NCBI GenBank assembly: GCA_963699015.1
Contig: CAVOSX010000002.1
Span: 248,001-312,000, forward strand
Length of the DNA: 64,000 bases
Source of the DNA: PALSA-505 sp963699015
GTDB taxonomy: Bacteria > Actinomycetota > Actinomycetes > Streptosporangiales > Streptosporangiaceae
Direction of reading: 5' to 3'
Positions 26,186 to 34,605 of the stretch are shown here, in pieces. The notes under the pieces are model-generated. The model was not told the DNA's origin, ran no database searches, and worked only from the letters and a program-made list of their open reading frames with translations. A program made the position numbers and the translations under genes. The stretch's first letter is position 1, and each line of letters begins with the position of its first letter.

Positions 26186-26575
26186 ATGGCACGCATTCAC
26201 GATGTCACATTTGATAGCCGGCACCCGGCCTCTATCGCCCGGTTCTGGGCTGCGGCCCTCGACGACTACGAAGTAGCCCCCTATGACCAGGCGGAACTTG
26301 ATCGTCTGCGCATGAACGGCATCACCGATCCGGAAGACGACCCGACAGTTGTAGTCCAGGCACCTGGTACGCCGCGACTGTTCTTCCAGTTGGTGCCTGA
26401 GCCGAAAGCCGTCAAGAACCGCGTCCACCTCGACTTGCGATGTGACTCCTTCGATGCCGAGGTCGCAGGACTCACCGCACTGGGAGCCAGTGTCCTGGAA
26501 CGACACGACAGCCACTTCGTGCTCCTCGACCCGGAAAGCAACGAATTCTGCCTGTCACGGCGGACAGCGGCATGA
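26186..26575 (+). CDS. VOC family protein (glyoxalase-like domain)
   Basis: 129 residues from MARIHDVTFDSRHPASIARF, with the two-half beta-alpha-beta3 VOC layout, VKNRVHLDLRCDSFDAEVAG as the second-half start and HFVLLDPESNEFCLS as the C-terminal signature. This variant, with RLFFQLVPEPK in the middle, matches the actinobacterial glyoxalase_6 type. The ATG after GCAACC has no strong ribosome site; longer frames overlap the preceding cyclase gene and look spurious. Substrate unknown. Confidence 0.82.
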   Translation: MARIHDVTFDSRHPASIARFWAAALDDYEVAPYDQAELDRLRMNGITDPEDDPTVVVQAPGTPRLFFQLVPEPKAVKNRVHLDLRCDSFDAEVAGLTALGASVLERHDSHFVLLDPESNEFCLSRRTAA

Positions 26576-26623
26576 GCGTCGGCCCGAGCCAGGACGTCAG
26601 CGCCACGCGCAGAAGGCCGTGAA

Positions 26624-27903
26624 TTGGCGGGGCAGACGGGAGGCGCGGCGGGACGCGGCGCGGGGGAACGCCCGTTCCCGGACCGTCCGGAGGGCACCAG
26701 CACGCTTGCCCAGATCGATCACATCCTGGTCCTGATGATGGAGAACCACTCCTACGACAACTATCTGGGCATGCTTGGCCGGGGACCGGGCGGCCGGCCC
26801 GAGGGGATGGATTCTCGCTGGGGCCCGGCGGCAGGCCAGCCGCGGCCAATCCCGCGCCGGACGGCCGTGTGCAGCACGCCTTCCGGATGCCGACCACCTG
26901 CCAGCTGGCAGGCAAGCCGTCCCAGGATTGGGCGCAGGCGCACACCCAGTTCGACGGCGGCCGGAACGACGGGTTCGTGAAGTCAGCCAGCGGCCCGGTC
27001 GCCATGGGCTACTGGACCGGCGAGGACCTGCCGTGGGCCTACTCGCTGGCCGCCACCTTCCCGCTAGCTGACCGCTGGTTCGCCCCCATCATGGGCCAGA
27101 CGCAGCCCAACCGCCGCTATCTGCTGGCGGCCACCTCGGTCGGCATGGTCGATGACGTGCTGCCGGAGAACCTGCTGCCCGCTCCGGAGGGGACCATTTT
27201 CGACCGGCTCGACGCCAACCACATTCCGTGGCGCAACTACTACTCGAGCTTCCCCCCGACCAGCTACCTCTTCCTCGGCAATGCGATCCGTGATCATGCC
27301 AGCGTCGTGCCGATCGCGCAGTTCTTCACCGATGCCAAGTCCGGTGACCTTCCCGGGTTCGCGATCATCGACCCCGACTTCGCTCACAGCTCCGGAGAGA
27401 ATCCGCAGAACATCGTGCACGCCGAGGTCTTCGCCGCGTCGGTGGTCCGGGCCGTGATGGAGTCGCCGGCCTGGCCGCGCACGCTGCTGGTGTGGACCTT
27501 CGATGAGGGTGGCGGGTACTACGACCACGTGCCGCCGCCGTCTGCCGTCGCGCCGGACGACATCCCGCCGCTGCCGCCGGCCGCCCGCTACGACGGGTTC
27601 GCCCGGTATGGATTCCGCGTGCCCGCGGTGGTGGTTTCCCCGTGGAGCCGACCAGATCACGTGACCAGCGTGCCGCACGACCACACCTCCATCCTGGCTA
27701 TGGTCGAACGCAAGTGGAACCTGCCCGCGATGAGCTGCCGGGACGCCGCCGCGGCCGACCTGGCCGACTTCATGAACCTGGACTTCGCCGCCTTCGCCGA
27801 TCCGCCGTCGCTGGTCTCGCCGCTCGCCGGTGCCGCCCAGATCGGCTGCGAGAAGAGCGGCCCCGGGCAGATACCGCCGCCGGGATCCGTAACCTCCAGC
27901 TAG
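26624..27903 (+). CDS. Phospholipase C/acid phosphatase-type phosphoesterase (one frameshift)
   Basis: The start region (IDHILVLMMENHSYDNYLGM) holds the family's metal-binding ENHSYDNY block. One missing G in the run at 26781-26784 shifts the frame. The next frame then gives GDGFSLGPGGRP and HAFRMPTTCQLAG and runs cleanly to the end, including SAAT-type and FAIIDPDFAHSSGENPQN, TFDEGGGYYDHVPPP and the closing HTSILAMVERKWNLP. The mended protein is about 426 residues. The family includes phospholipases C and acid phosphatases, usually exported; here no signal peptide is seen. A close relative lies at 37.4 kb. TTG with AGAAGG upstream is the assumed start. Confidence 0.8.
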
Positions 27904-28277
27904 ACGCCGTCGGCCGGGTCGAGCTCACGGGCGAACGCGTCCGGGGCGCGCATCCGCCAGGCATCGGTGACGAGCTCCGCCAGCCGCCCGGCGTCCACTT
28001 CGGCCAGCCGCAGCATCACCAGGGGCCACCCGTCGTAGCCGGGCGCGGTGAAGAACAGTCTGGGCTCGCCGAGGAGCAGCGCCTGCTTCTCGGCCTCGTC
28101 GCCGACGTAAAGCACCGCGATGTCGGTCCGGATGAGCCGCGGCTGGCCTGGCCTGCGCTCGGGATACGACCAGACGAAGCCCTGGCCGGCCACGCGGAAG
28201 TCGAAGCCATCGCTGTCGATCTCGGTCACGCCAGGCAGGGCCAGTGCGAGGCGGCATACATCGTCAGCGTCAGCCAT
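27900..28277 (-). CDS. MmcQ/YjbR family protein
   Basis: 125 residues. ADDVCRLALALPGVTEIDSD at the N-terminus, FRVAGQGFVWSYPERRPG and the C-terminal VDAGRLAELVTDAWRMRAP are the standard blocks of this small double-wing family, once called DNA-binding. A GGGAGGG precedes the ATG. It overlaps the convergent phosphoesterase gene by 4 nt. Role unknown; members are frequently single-gene units. Confidence 0.88.
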   Translation of the reverse strand: MADADDVCRLALALPGVTEIDSDGFDFRVAGQGFVWSYPERRPGQPRLIRTDIAVLYVGDEAEKQALLLGEPRLFFTAPGYDGWPLVMLRLAEVDAGRLAELVTDAWRMRAPDAFARELDPADGV

Positions 28278-28397
28278 CGAATTCCCTCCCCCATCGCGCC
28301 ATCCGGATACGCCCCAGGCTAGGGGCAGGCACGGGCCCAGGAACAGGCACCGTCGGCGGGTATAGGCCGGGCGGCCGGCAGGCCGGAGCCGACCGGC

Positions 28398-28796
28398 TCA
28401 GCTCGTGAGCTGTTCGATCAGGAGGCTGACCGGAAAGTACATGCGCAGCCGGATGATCTTGCCGTCCCGCAGGTCGTAGACGACGGAATACGGGACCCGG
28501 ACGGCGCGGCCGGTCGCCCGGACCCCGGCGAACTCGCCGGTATGGGTGCCCACGAAATCCGCTTCGATCGCCGCCTTGCGGTCATCGACCAGCAGGTTCT
28601 TGAGCTCCGCGTGCGCGTCGAACGCGCTGCGGTGCAGGTTCTTGATGAACTGTACGACGGCCTGCCGGCCCTCGGCATGCTGGCCGGTTCCCTCCATGGA
28701 GGCGACGACGTCGTCGGCGAAGTAGTCCGAGTAGTCACCGGCGCGCTTGAACAGCGCGTCGAGGTACCCCTGCATCACCTGCCGTTCTGTACCCAT
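28398..28796 (-). CDS. NTF2-like/SnoaL-like fold protein
   Basis: 132 residues with the cone-shaped NTF2 layout: an N-terminal helix (QVMQGYLDALFKRAGDYSDY), FADDVVASMEGTG, then strands with AIEADFVGTHTGEFAG and RVPYSVVYDLRDGKIIRLRM. The last motif is typical of SnoaL-like polyketide cyclase/ester-scavenging families. AAGGAGA is well placed before the ATG. No partner gene indicates its ligand. Confidence 0.85.
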   Translation of the reverse strand: MGTERQVMQGYLDALFKRAGDYSDYFADDVVASMEGTGQHAEGRQAVVQFIKNLHRSAFDAHAELKNLLVDDRKAAIEADFVGTHTGEFAGVRATGRAVRVPYSVVYDLRDGKIIRLRMYFPVSLLIEQLTS

Positions 28797-28823
28797 ACGG
28801 CTCTCCTTGCCGCCGCGCGTGGG

Positions 28824-29195
28824 TCAGGCGTCGGCCACGATCCGCAAGATGATCAGGCGGCCGGCGCGCTGAGCGGCGTCCAGCACTACCGACAGCTCGT
28901 CTTCACGCAGGTACTCGCCGGCCTCCACGACGATCGTCAGCGGCTCGTCGCTGTCGTCGGCCTGGCTGACAACATCCCGGACTTCCGGCGCGTCTCGGGT
29001 CAGGGACTCCGGTGAGAGCACGGACATGATGACCTCGCCGGCTTCGGGCGGCCCGATGTTGCCGGCCGGGTCGCCCTCGACGTGGTCCAGCACCACCTCG
29101 CCGGTGGCCATGCTGGGCGGCGGGTCCTCGCGCAGGTTACGGTCTACCGCGCCGTCGCGGGCCAGTTCCACGATGACACGGACCGGGCTCGTCAT
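28824..29195 (-). CDS. Hypothetical protein
   Basis: 123 residues from MTSPVRVIVELARDG; longer readings reach into a Pro/Gly-rich stretch and lack a ribosome site. Contents include an Asp/Glu-rich middle and a C-terminal amphipathic strand-helix (SVVLDAAQRAGRLIILRIV). I do not recognise a family. It sits 28 nt upstream of the NTF2-like gene on the same strand, so the pair may be co-transcribed. It may start leaderless. Confidence 0.6.
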   Translation of the reverse strand: MTSPVRVIVELARDGAVDRNLREDPPPSMATGEVVLDHVEGDPAGNIGPPEAGEVIMSVLSPESLTRDAPEVRDVVSQADDSDEPLTIVVEAGEYLREDELSVVLDAAQRAGRLIILRIVADA

Positions 29196-29244
29196 AGCCC
29201 GGCAGCATAGCGTGCGCGCACCCGGCCCGCGCACCCTGGCCGGG

Positions 29245-29697
29245 TCAGACGGTGATCCACTGGGTGACGAAGTGGTCGTCGTCAACCCGGCAGTCCAGGC
29301 GTACCGGCCCGGACAGCGGCGACGGGAACGCGAAGCACCCGACCTCGTCGGCCTGCGTGCTTGCCTCCTGGCCGACCGCGGTCAGCAACGTGACCCGGCC
29401 CGGCCGGGGCGGCGTCAGCTGGCCCACGATGCCGGCCTCGTCGATCTCTATTTCCACGCTCAGCTGCTCACCGTGGAAGGCCAGCGTGCGTGGCGCGGCT
29501 GACTCCCCCGCGCGGACCTGGGCGCCAGCAGCCGCGGTGGCACTGCTGTCCAGCTCGAGCAAGATCAGGTCGGCATCCACCGTGCGCCAGGCAAATGCCC
29601 CCTGGCCTGCGCGGATGATGCTGTCGTCCACCGGTTCCTCGCGCAGCGCGGCGGCGAGTTCGCGCAGCAGTTCGTCATCGGTCCACGGTGAGTTCAT
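29245..29697 (-). CDS. Coupled partner of the ECF sigma factor, possible regulator
   Basis: 150 residues. The N-terminus (WTDDELLRELAAALREEPVD) is a short acidic helix of the sort seen in actinobacterial proteins encoded with ECF sigma factors. The rest is beta-rich with LILLELDSSATAAAGAQVRA and DEAGIVGQLTPPRPGRVTL, and there is no membrane helix. Its ATG overlaps the sigma stop codon (ATGA), which implies translational coupling and a functional link. It could be a soluble anti-sigma or effector-binding partner; that is inference. Confidence 0.7.
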   Translation of the reverse strand: MNSPWTDDELLRELAAALREEPVDDSIIRAGQGAFAWRTVDADLILLELDSSATAAAGAQVRAGESAAPRTLAFHGEQLSVEIEIDEAGIVGQLTPPRPGRVTLLTAVGQEASTQADEVGCFAFPSPLSGPVRLDCRVDDDHFVTQWITV

Positions 29698-30296
29698 GCT
29701 GGCCGCCTCCCTACCCGATCTGCGCCCGGACTGGTGGCCAGGTAGGCCTGCACCGCCTTGGTCTGCCGGAGCCGGTCCAGGCTCCGGCGCATGCTCGGGC
29801 CGATACTTCCGATCGCCATCCCGGTCAGCTTGCTGATCTCCTGATAGGACTTGGGCGGGTCGGCGGCGCGCAGCCGCAGCAGCCGCTGATCCCGGGCCGG
29901 CAGTTCCTCCAGCCCGTCGCGCAGCGCCTGGCGGAGTTCGGCCCGCAGGATGTCGAGGTCGGGATCCAGGGTGGTGCCCTGATTCATGATGCCGTCGCTG
30001 TGCGGATCGACCGGCAGGGTCTTCCGCTCCCGCCGCTGGTAGCGCGAGCATTCGCGCTGGGTGGTGGTGACCAGCCAGCCCGGCAGGGCTTCCGGCGCGC
30101 GCAGGTCGGACAGGTGCTCGACCAGGCGCAGCCAGACGGTCTGGCTGACGTCCTGAACGTCTGCGGCGGCCATCTGGTAGTTCCTGATAACGGCCAGCAC
30201 GAGCGGCGCGTAACGGCGGACGAGCGCATTCCACGCGGCCTCGTCACCCTTCGCGCTCGCCTGCACTAACGTGCCGACCGCGGATTCTTCCGTCAT
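29694..30296 (-). CDS. RNA polymerase ECF-type sigma factor
   Basis: 200 residues. Region 2 is GDEAAWNALVRRYAPLVLAV with DVQDVSQTVWLRL and LPGWLVTTTQRECSR. Region 4 is LEELPARDQRLLRLRAADPP with the recognition helix block GMAIGSIGPSMRRSLDRLR. Of two nearby ATGs, the second is 9 nt from AGGAGG and is taken as start. It lies upstream of its coupled partner and downstream of an S8 peptidase gene on the same strand, and may control that cluster. It resembles the other sigma factor in the window (54.8 kb), notably in the GSIGP region-4 motif. Confidence 0.9.
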   Translation of the reverse strand: MTEESAVGTLVQASAKGDEAAWNALVRRYAPLVLAVIRNYQMAAADVQDVSQTVWLRLVEHLSDLRAPEALPGWLVTTTQRECSRYQRRERKTLPVDPHSDGIMNQGTTLDPDLDILRAELRQALRDGLEELPARDQRLLRLRAADPPKSYQEISKLTGMAIGSIGPSMRRSLDRLRQTKAVQAYLATSPGADRVGRRPA

Positions 30297-30413
30297 AGGC
30301 ACCATCCTCCTACACAGGCGCGGATCCGAAACGACTCGTTCTCGCCGATCCCGTCTATAAAGACAGAGCGCGCTCGGGTGTCGGTGATGCACCGACATGC
30401 GGCCGTACATTGC

Positions 30414-31865
30414 TCAGGCGCCCGGAAGTATCTTCAGCGCCCGCCCGTAACCGGGCACCGGCTGGCCCGCGGCCAGCAGCAGGCGCAGCGCCTCCTGGAG
30501 CGGATACCCCTCTTCCTCATGCAGCCGGGCCAGGGCGCCGGTGATCTGCGGTGCGGTGAACGACGTTCCGCTCCACACCCCCCACGCATCGGGGCCGAAG
30601 TTGCGCGGGTCCGGATCGAGCAGCGGGGACTCGCGGCCCTCGACGTAGGTCGAGCGCACGCCCTGCCCGATCGTCGAGCACGTGACCCAGAAGCCACGCG
30701 AGGACCATGGCGCCGGCCGCATATCCGGCCCAAGGCCGGCCACCGACACCACCCGGCGGAACGCGGCCGGCCAGCACGGACGCGAATCGCCGTAGTTGCA
30801 CGCCGCCGCGACGATGAGCACACCCCGGCCATGCGTGCGTTCCCATTCCCCGATGACCTCCAGCGCGGCGGCGATGGCGATGGGTGGCAGGTCATCATGC
30901 GTCTGGCAGCCGAGGGAGAGATTGATGATCTGCGCCTCGTCCTGTTTGACCGCCCGGATCATCTCGCAGGCGACCGTCACCTCGCTGCCGACGCCGTCGC
31001 TGTCGATGGCGCGGCGGATCGTGACCTGCGCGCGCGGCGCTACCTGCTGGATGATCCCGGCCACGAAAGTGCCGTGCCCCGCGGCGAGGTCGAGATATCC
31101 ATCGCCGTCCGGCAGCGGGAACCGGTCGAGCGGGCCGATATCCCCGGAAATGTCCTGCAGCCACCCGTCGGTACGGACCTGGTCAGACCGGCCGGTGTCG
31201 ATGATCGCCACCTTGGCCGACCTCCCGCTGCCGTCGCCGAACTGCGGCGGCCCCGCTGGCGGGTCGGTCGGCTGCGGTGCGCCCATCCCGCCCTTGCCCA
31301 CCGGCGCCGTCGGCGTGATGTAGCTGAGCGAGGCGGCAAATCCCCGATCGCGGAGTGTGCTGGCCACATCGGCAAGCTCCTGGAAGGTCATCGGGCGGTC
31401 CTCGGGGTGGATCAGCCGCAGGACCCGGCCGCGCAGGTCGGCGCAGTCAACGTCGCGCGCTTCCATTCCGATGTTGTCGAGATATCCCTTCGCGCTCGGG
31501 CCTGGCCCCGGCGCGCCGTCAGGCGAGCGCCTGCCGTCATACGACGATCCGGTGATCAGGAGCTCGCCGGCTGCCAGCAGGGTGTCGAAACCCGTCTCCG
31601 CGGGCAGCGAGCCGATCTTGGGGACGGCGGCCGCAAAGCCGCCGGCGTGCTCGCGCGGCGACGTTCCCGGCTCTGGCTGCCCGCGCCGCCGGTCGTTCAG
31701 AAGCCTGCGATGCTCGCGCCCGACCGCGGGCTGGTAACGACGCTGCGTTAAATCGGCGATACCGCGCTGTACCCGCGCCTCGTGCTCATCCCACTGTTCG
31801 TGTTCCGGCCGACCCGGATAGTCACCTCGAAAGGGATCGCCCCTGTTTCCCTGGTCAAATCCCAT
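30414..31865 (-). CDS. S8 family (subtilisin-like) serine peptidase, cytosolic
   Basis: 483 residues without a signal peptide. The catalytic triad is complete: Asp in AKVAIIDTG (about residue 221), His in AAGHGTFVAG (about 264), Ser in SGTSFTAPQ (about 434), plus the oxyanion region AAACNYGD. The first 200 residues are a non-catalytic domain with FQELADVASTLRDRGFAASL. Secreted subtilisins carry a signal and propeptide; this one does not, so it should act inside the cell. The divergent neighbour is a TPR-CHAT protease, with only 83 bp between the two starts, suggesting shared control and function. Confidence 0.88.
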   Translation of the reverse strand: MGFDQGNRGDPFRGDYPGRPEHEQWDEHEARVQRGIADLTQRRYQPAVGREHRRLLNDRRRGQPEPGTSPREHAGGFAAAVPKIGSLPAETGFDTLLAAGELLITGSSYDGRRSPDGAPGPGPSAKGYLDNIGMEARDVDCADLRGRVLRLIHPEDRPMTFQELADVASTLRDRGFAASLSYITPTAPVGKGGMGAPQPTDPPAGPPQFGDGSGRSAKVAIIDTGRSDQVRTDGWLQDISGDIGPLDRFPLPDGDGYLDLAAGHGTFVAGIIQQVAPRAQVTIRRAIDSDGVGSEVTVACEMIRAVKQDEAQIINLSLGCQTHDDLPPIAIAAALEVIGEWERTHGRGVLIVAAACNYGDSRPCWPAAFRRVVSVAGLGPDMRPAPWSSRGFWVTCSTIGQGVRSTYVEGRESPLLDPDPRNFGPDAWGVWSGTSFTAPQITGALARLHEEEGYPLQEALRLLLAAGQPVPGYGRALKILPGA

Positions 31866-31948
31866 CGAATTCCCCGATCCTAGTCATATGCCGACAAAGC
31901 GCGAGTATCACACGGCCGCGGGCCCGGCGCACGAAGCGGGACCGCCTC

Positions 31949-34605
31949 TTGTCTAAGACAGAGCAGCCGGGCGAGCTTGTGATACGAGCGCGCCGGGCCT
32001 ACGACGACGTGGTGGCCGATCCCGACCGCTTCGGCCCCGCGGCGCAGGCTCTCGTAACGGAGGCCAGGAGAGCGCATCAGCCCGAGGCGCTGGCCTTGTC
32101 CCTGCGGGCCCTGGCGTGGGCCGAGCGCGCCCGGCTGGATGACCGCTCGGCCATCGGGTTGCTCGACGAGGCGTGCCAGATCGCGCGCCGGCATCATCTC
32201 GGCGACACGCTGGCCGAGTTGCTGATCAGCCACGCGAACGTCAGCCAGGAGCTGGGCCGGATGGCGGTCGCGCGCCGGGATCTGCGCGCCGCGGCCGCAC
32301 TGGTCACCGGCCCCCGGATCCCGGAACTGGATTTCCACCAGGCGGTCCTGCTGCAGAACGTCGGCCGGCTGGCCGATGCCGCAGCCATCTATCACCGGGT
32401 GCTGTCCGACCCAGTGGCGCGCCCACGGCACCTGGTGCTGTCCGCGAACAACCTCGCCCTGATCGAGTCGCAGCAAGGCCGGTATGGCACTGCCCTGCAA
32501 CGGCTCGGGCAGGTGCGGCCGGCAGCCGCGGACATCGGCCCGGCGTTGCTCGCGCTACTCACCGAGAGCCAGGCTTGGGTCACTGTTCAGTCGGGACGTT
32601 TCACGGCGGGCCTTACCCTGTTCGAGCAGGCCGCGCAGGCATACCAGGCCGCTGGCCTGTCGCTCGGCGAGCACTATGTCGAGTACGCGGACGCGCTGAT
32701 GGACCTGCGCCTGCTGCCCGAGGCGGCCCGCGCCGCCCGGGCGGCCGTACAGGAACTGTCGTCCGCCGGGGTCCCGCTCATGGCGGCCGAGGCTCAGCTG
32801 CGCGTGGCCCAGCTCGCCCTGCTGACCGGCGATCACGCCGAGGCGGCGGCGGCGGCCGCCGCCGCCGCTGACGCGTTCGGCCAGCAGACCCGGCCGGCGT
32901 GGCGATCGCGCGCCCTGCTGGTGGAGGCGGAGGCACGACTGGGTGCGGGCACCGCCACCCGGGCAGATCTCGCCCGGGCGCGCACGGCGGCGTCCCGCAT
33001 GGCGGACCTGGGGGCCACGTCGGCGGCGGTGCAGGGATTCCTCGTGACGGGCCGGCTCGCCGCCTCACTGGACCAGCGCCGGCAGGCGGTCACGGCGCTG
33101 ACCCGGGCCGGCTCCCTGGCCCACCGTGCGCCGGTCCTGGTGCGGCTGCGGGGCAGGCTGGCCAGTGCCCTCGCGGCCCGGTTGCGGCACCATGACCGCG
33201 AGACGCTGGCGCACTGCCAGCGGGGACTGCGCGACCTGGCTCGGCACCGCCGCAGCCTTCCGTCTGTGGAGCTGCGGGCCCTCGCCTCAGGTCACGGGGC
33301 GGAACTAGGTCGCATCGGGCTGGACGTCGTGCTCCGGGATGGCTCGCCGGGCCGGGCGCTGAGCTGGATGGAGCGCAGCCGGGCCGCCGCGCTGCTCGCC
33401 GTCGAGCCACCGCGGTTCGAGGAGATCAGCGCAGACCTGAGGGCACTGCGCGCCGTGCACACCGAGCTGCGGGAGAAGAACGCGCGGGCCGGCCTGCGGC
33501 GCCCGGAGCAGCGCGTACCGAGCCGGCCATCCTCGAGCAAGCGATCATCGAAGACCGGATCCGGCAGACCACGTGGCGGGGCACTTGCGTGGTCGAAAGC
33601 CCGGCGCGCCCGGTAACCCTCGGTGCGCTGCGCGAGCAGCTGGCCGGCCGGCTGCTGATCGAATACGGAATGCTCGACGACGACCTGGTGGCCGTGGTGG
33701 TCGAGCCGCGCCGCAGCAGGATCGCGTCCCTGGGCCCGGCGGGCCCGGTCAGGGAGCAGCTGCGGGCGCTGCTGTTTGCCCTGCGCCGCCTGGCCCAGCC
33801 CCGGCCGCCGGCGCAGATCGCCGCCGCCCGCGCGAGTGCGGACATGCGCCTTCGCCGCCTCACCGAGATTCTCCTGCAGCCCCTCGGGCTGGCCTCCGGC
33901 GCCGAGGTCGTCATCGTGCCGGTGCCAGACCTGCAGGGCATCCCCTGGGCGGCGCTGCACTCGGGACCGGTGTGCCTGGCCCCGTCCGCAACCACCTGGG
34001 TGCGATCTGCGCTGGCGGCCCAGGCTGAAGATCCGGCCGGCGCCGAGGGCAAGGACGTGGCCCTGGTCGCCGGGCCCGATCTTCCCGGCGCGGTCGCCGA
34101 GGTCGAGGCGCTGGCGCGCATCTACCCGTCCGCGGCCTGCATCATCCCCCCGGCCAGCGTGGCGGACGGGGTCGTCGATGTGCTGGCCGACGCCAGCCTC
34201 GTGCACCTGGCCTGCCACGGAACGCTTCGCGCGGACAACCCGATGTTCTCCGCGCTGCTGCTGAGCGACGGCCCGCTGACCGTCCAGGAGCTGTACGCGC
34301 GAGGCCTGGCGCCGCGCCGGCTGATCCTCGCGGCCTGCGAGTCGGGCAGCCTGGTCGGCTATCCGGGCGACGAGGTCCTCGGCTTCGTGAGCGCGCTGCT
34401 GGCCCGCGGCACCGCCGGCATCATCGCCAGCACCTCCGCCGTTCCCGATGTCGAAGCAGTCGATCTGATGACCGCGGTTCACCGCCGGCTGGCGGGCGGC
34501 GACACCCTGGCCCGGGCATTGCACGAGGCCCGCGGGTCAGCCGACACCGAGGACCCGGGCAGCTTCGTCAACTGGTGCACGTTCAACGCTCACGGGGCCG
34601 CCTGA
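31949..34605 (+). CDS. TPR-CHAT caspase-like protease (one frameshift)
   Basis: The first about 500 residues are a helical TPR-like array (RALAWAERARLDDRSAIGLL, VLLQNVGRLADAAAIYHRVL and others). The second part is a CHAT domain with the His-Cys dyad in HLACHGTL and ILAACESGSLVG, followed by GIIASTSAVPDVEAV. Restoring one C in CGCCCGG at 33502-33504 joins the frames (ARAGLRRPG, then TEPAILEQAIIEDRIRQTTW), giving roughly 885 residues. CHAT proteases are separase/caspase relatives often used in bacterial conflict systems, where the TPR senses and the CHAT cleaves a partner. Divergent S8 peptidase and convergent patatin genes are the obvious candidates. The TTG start is tentative. Confidence 0.83.
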
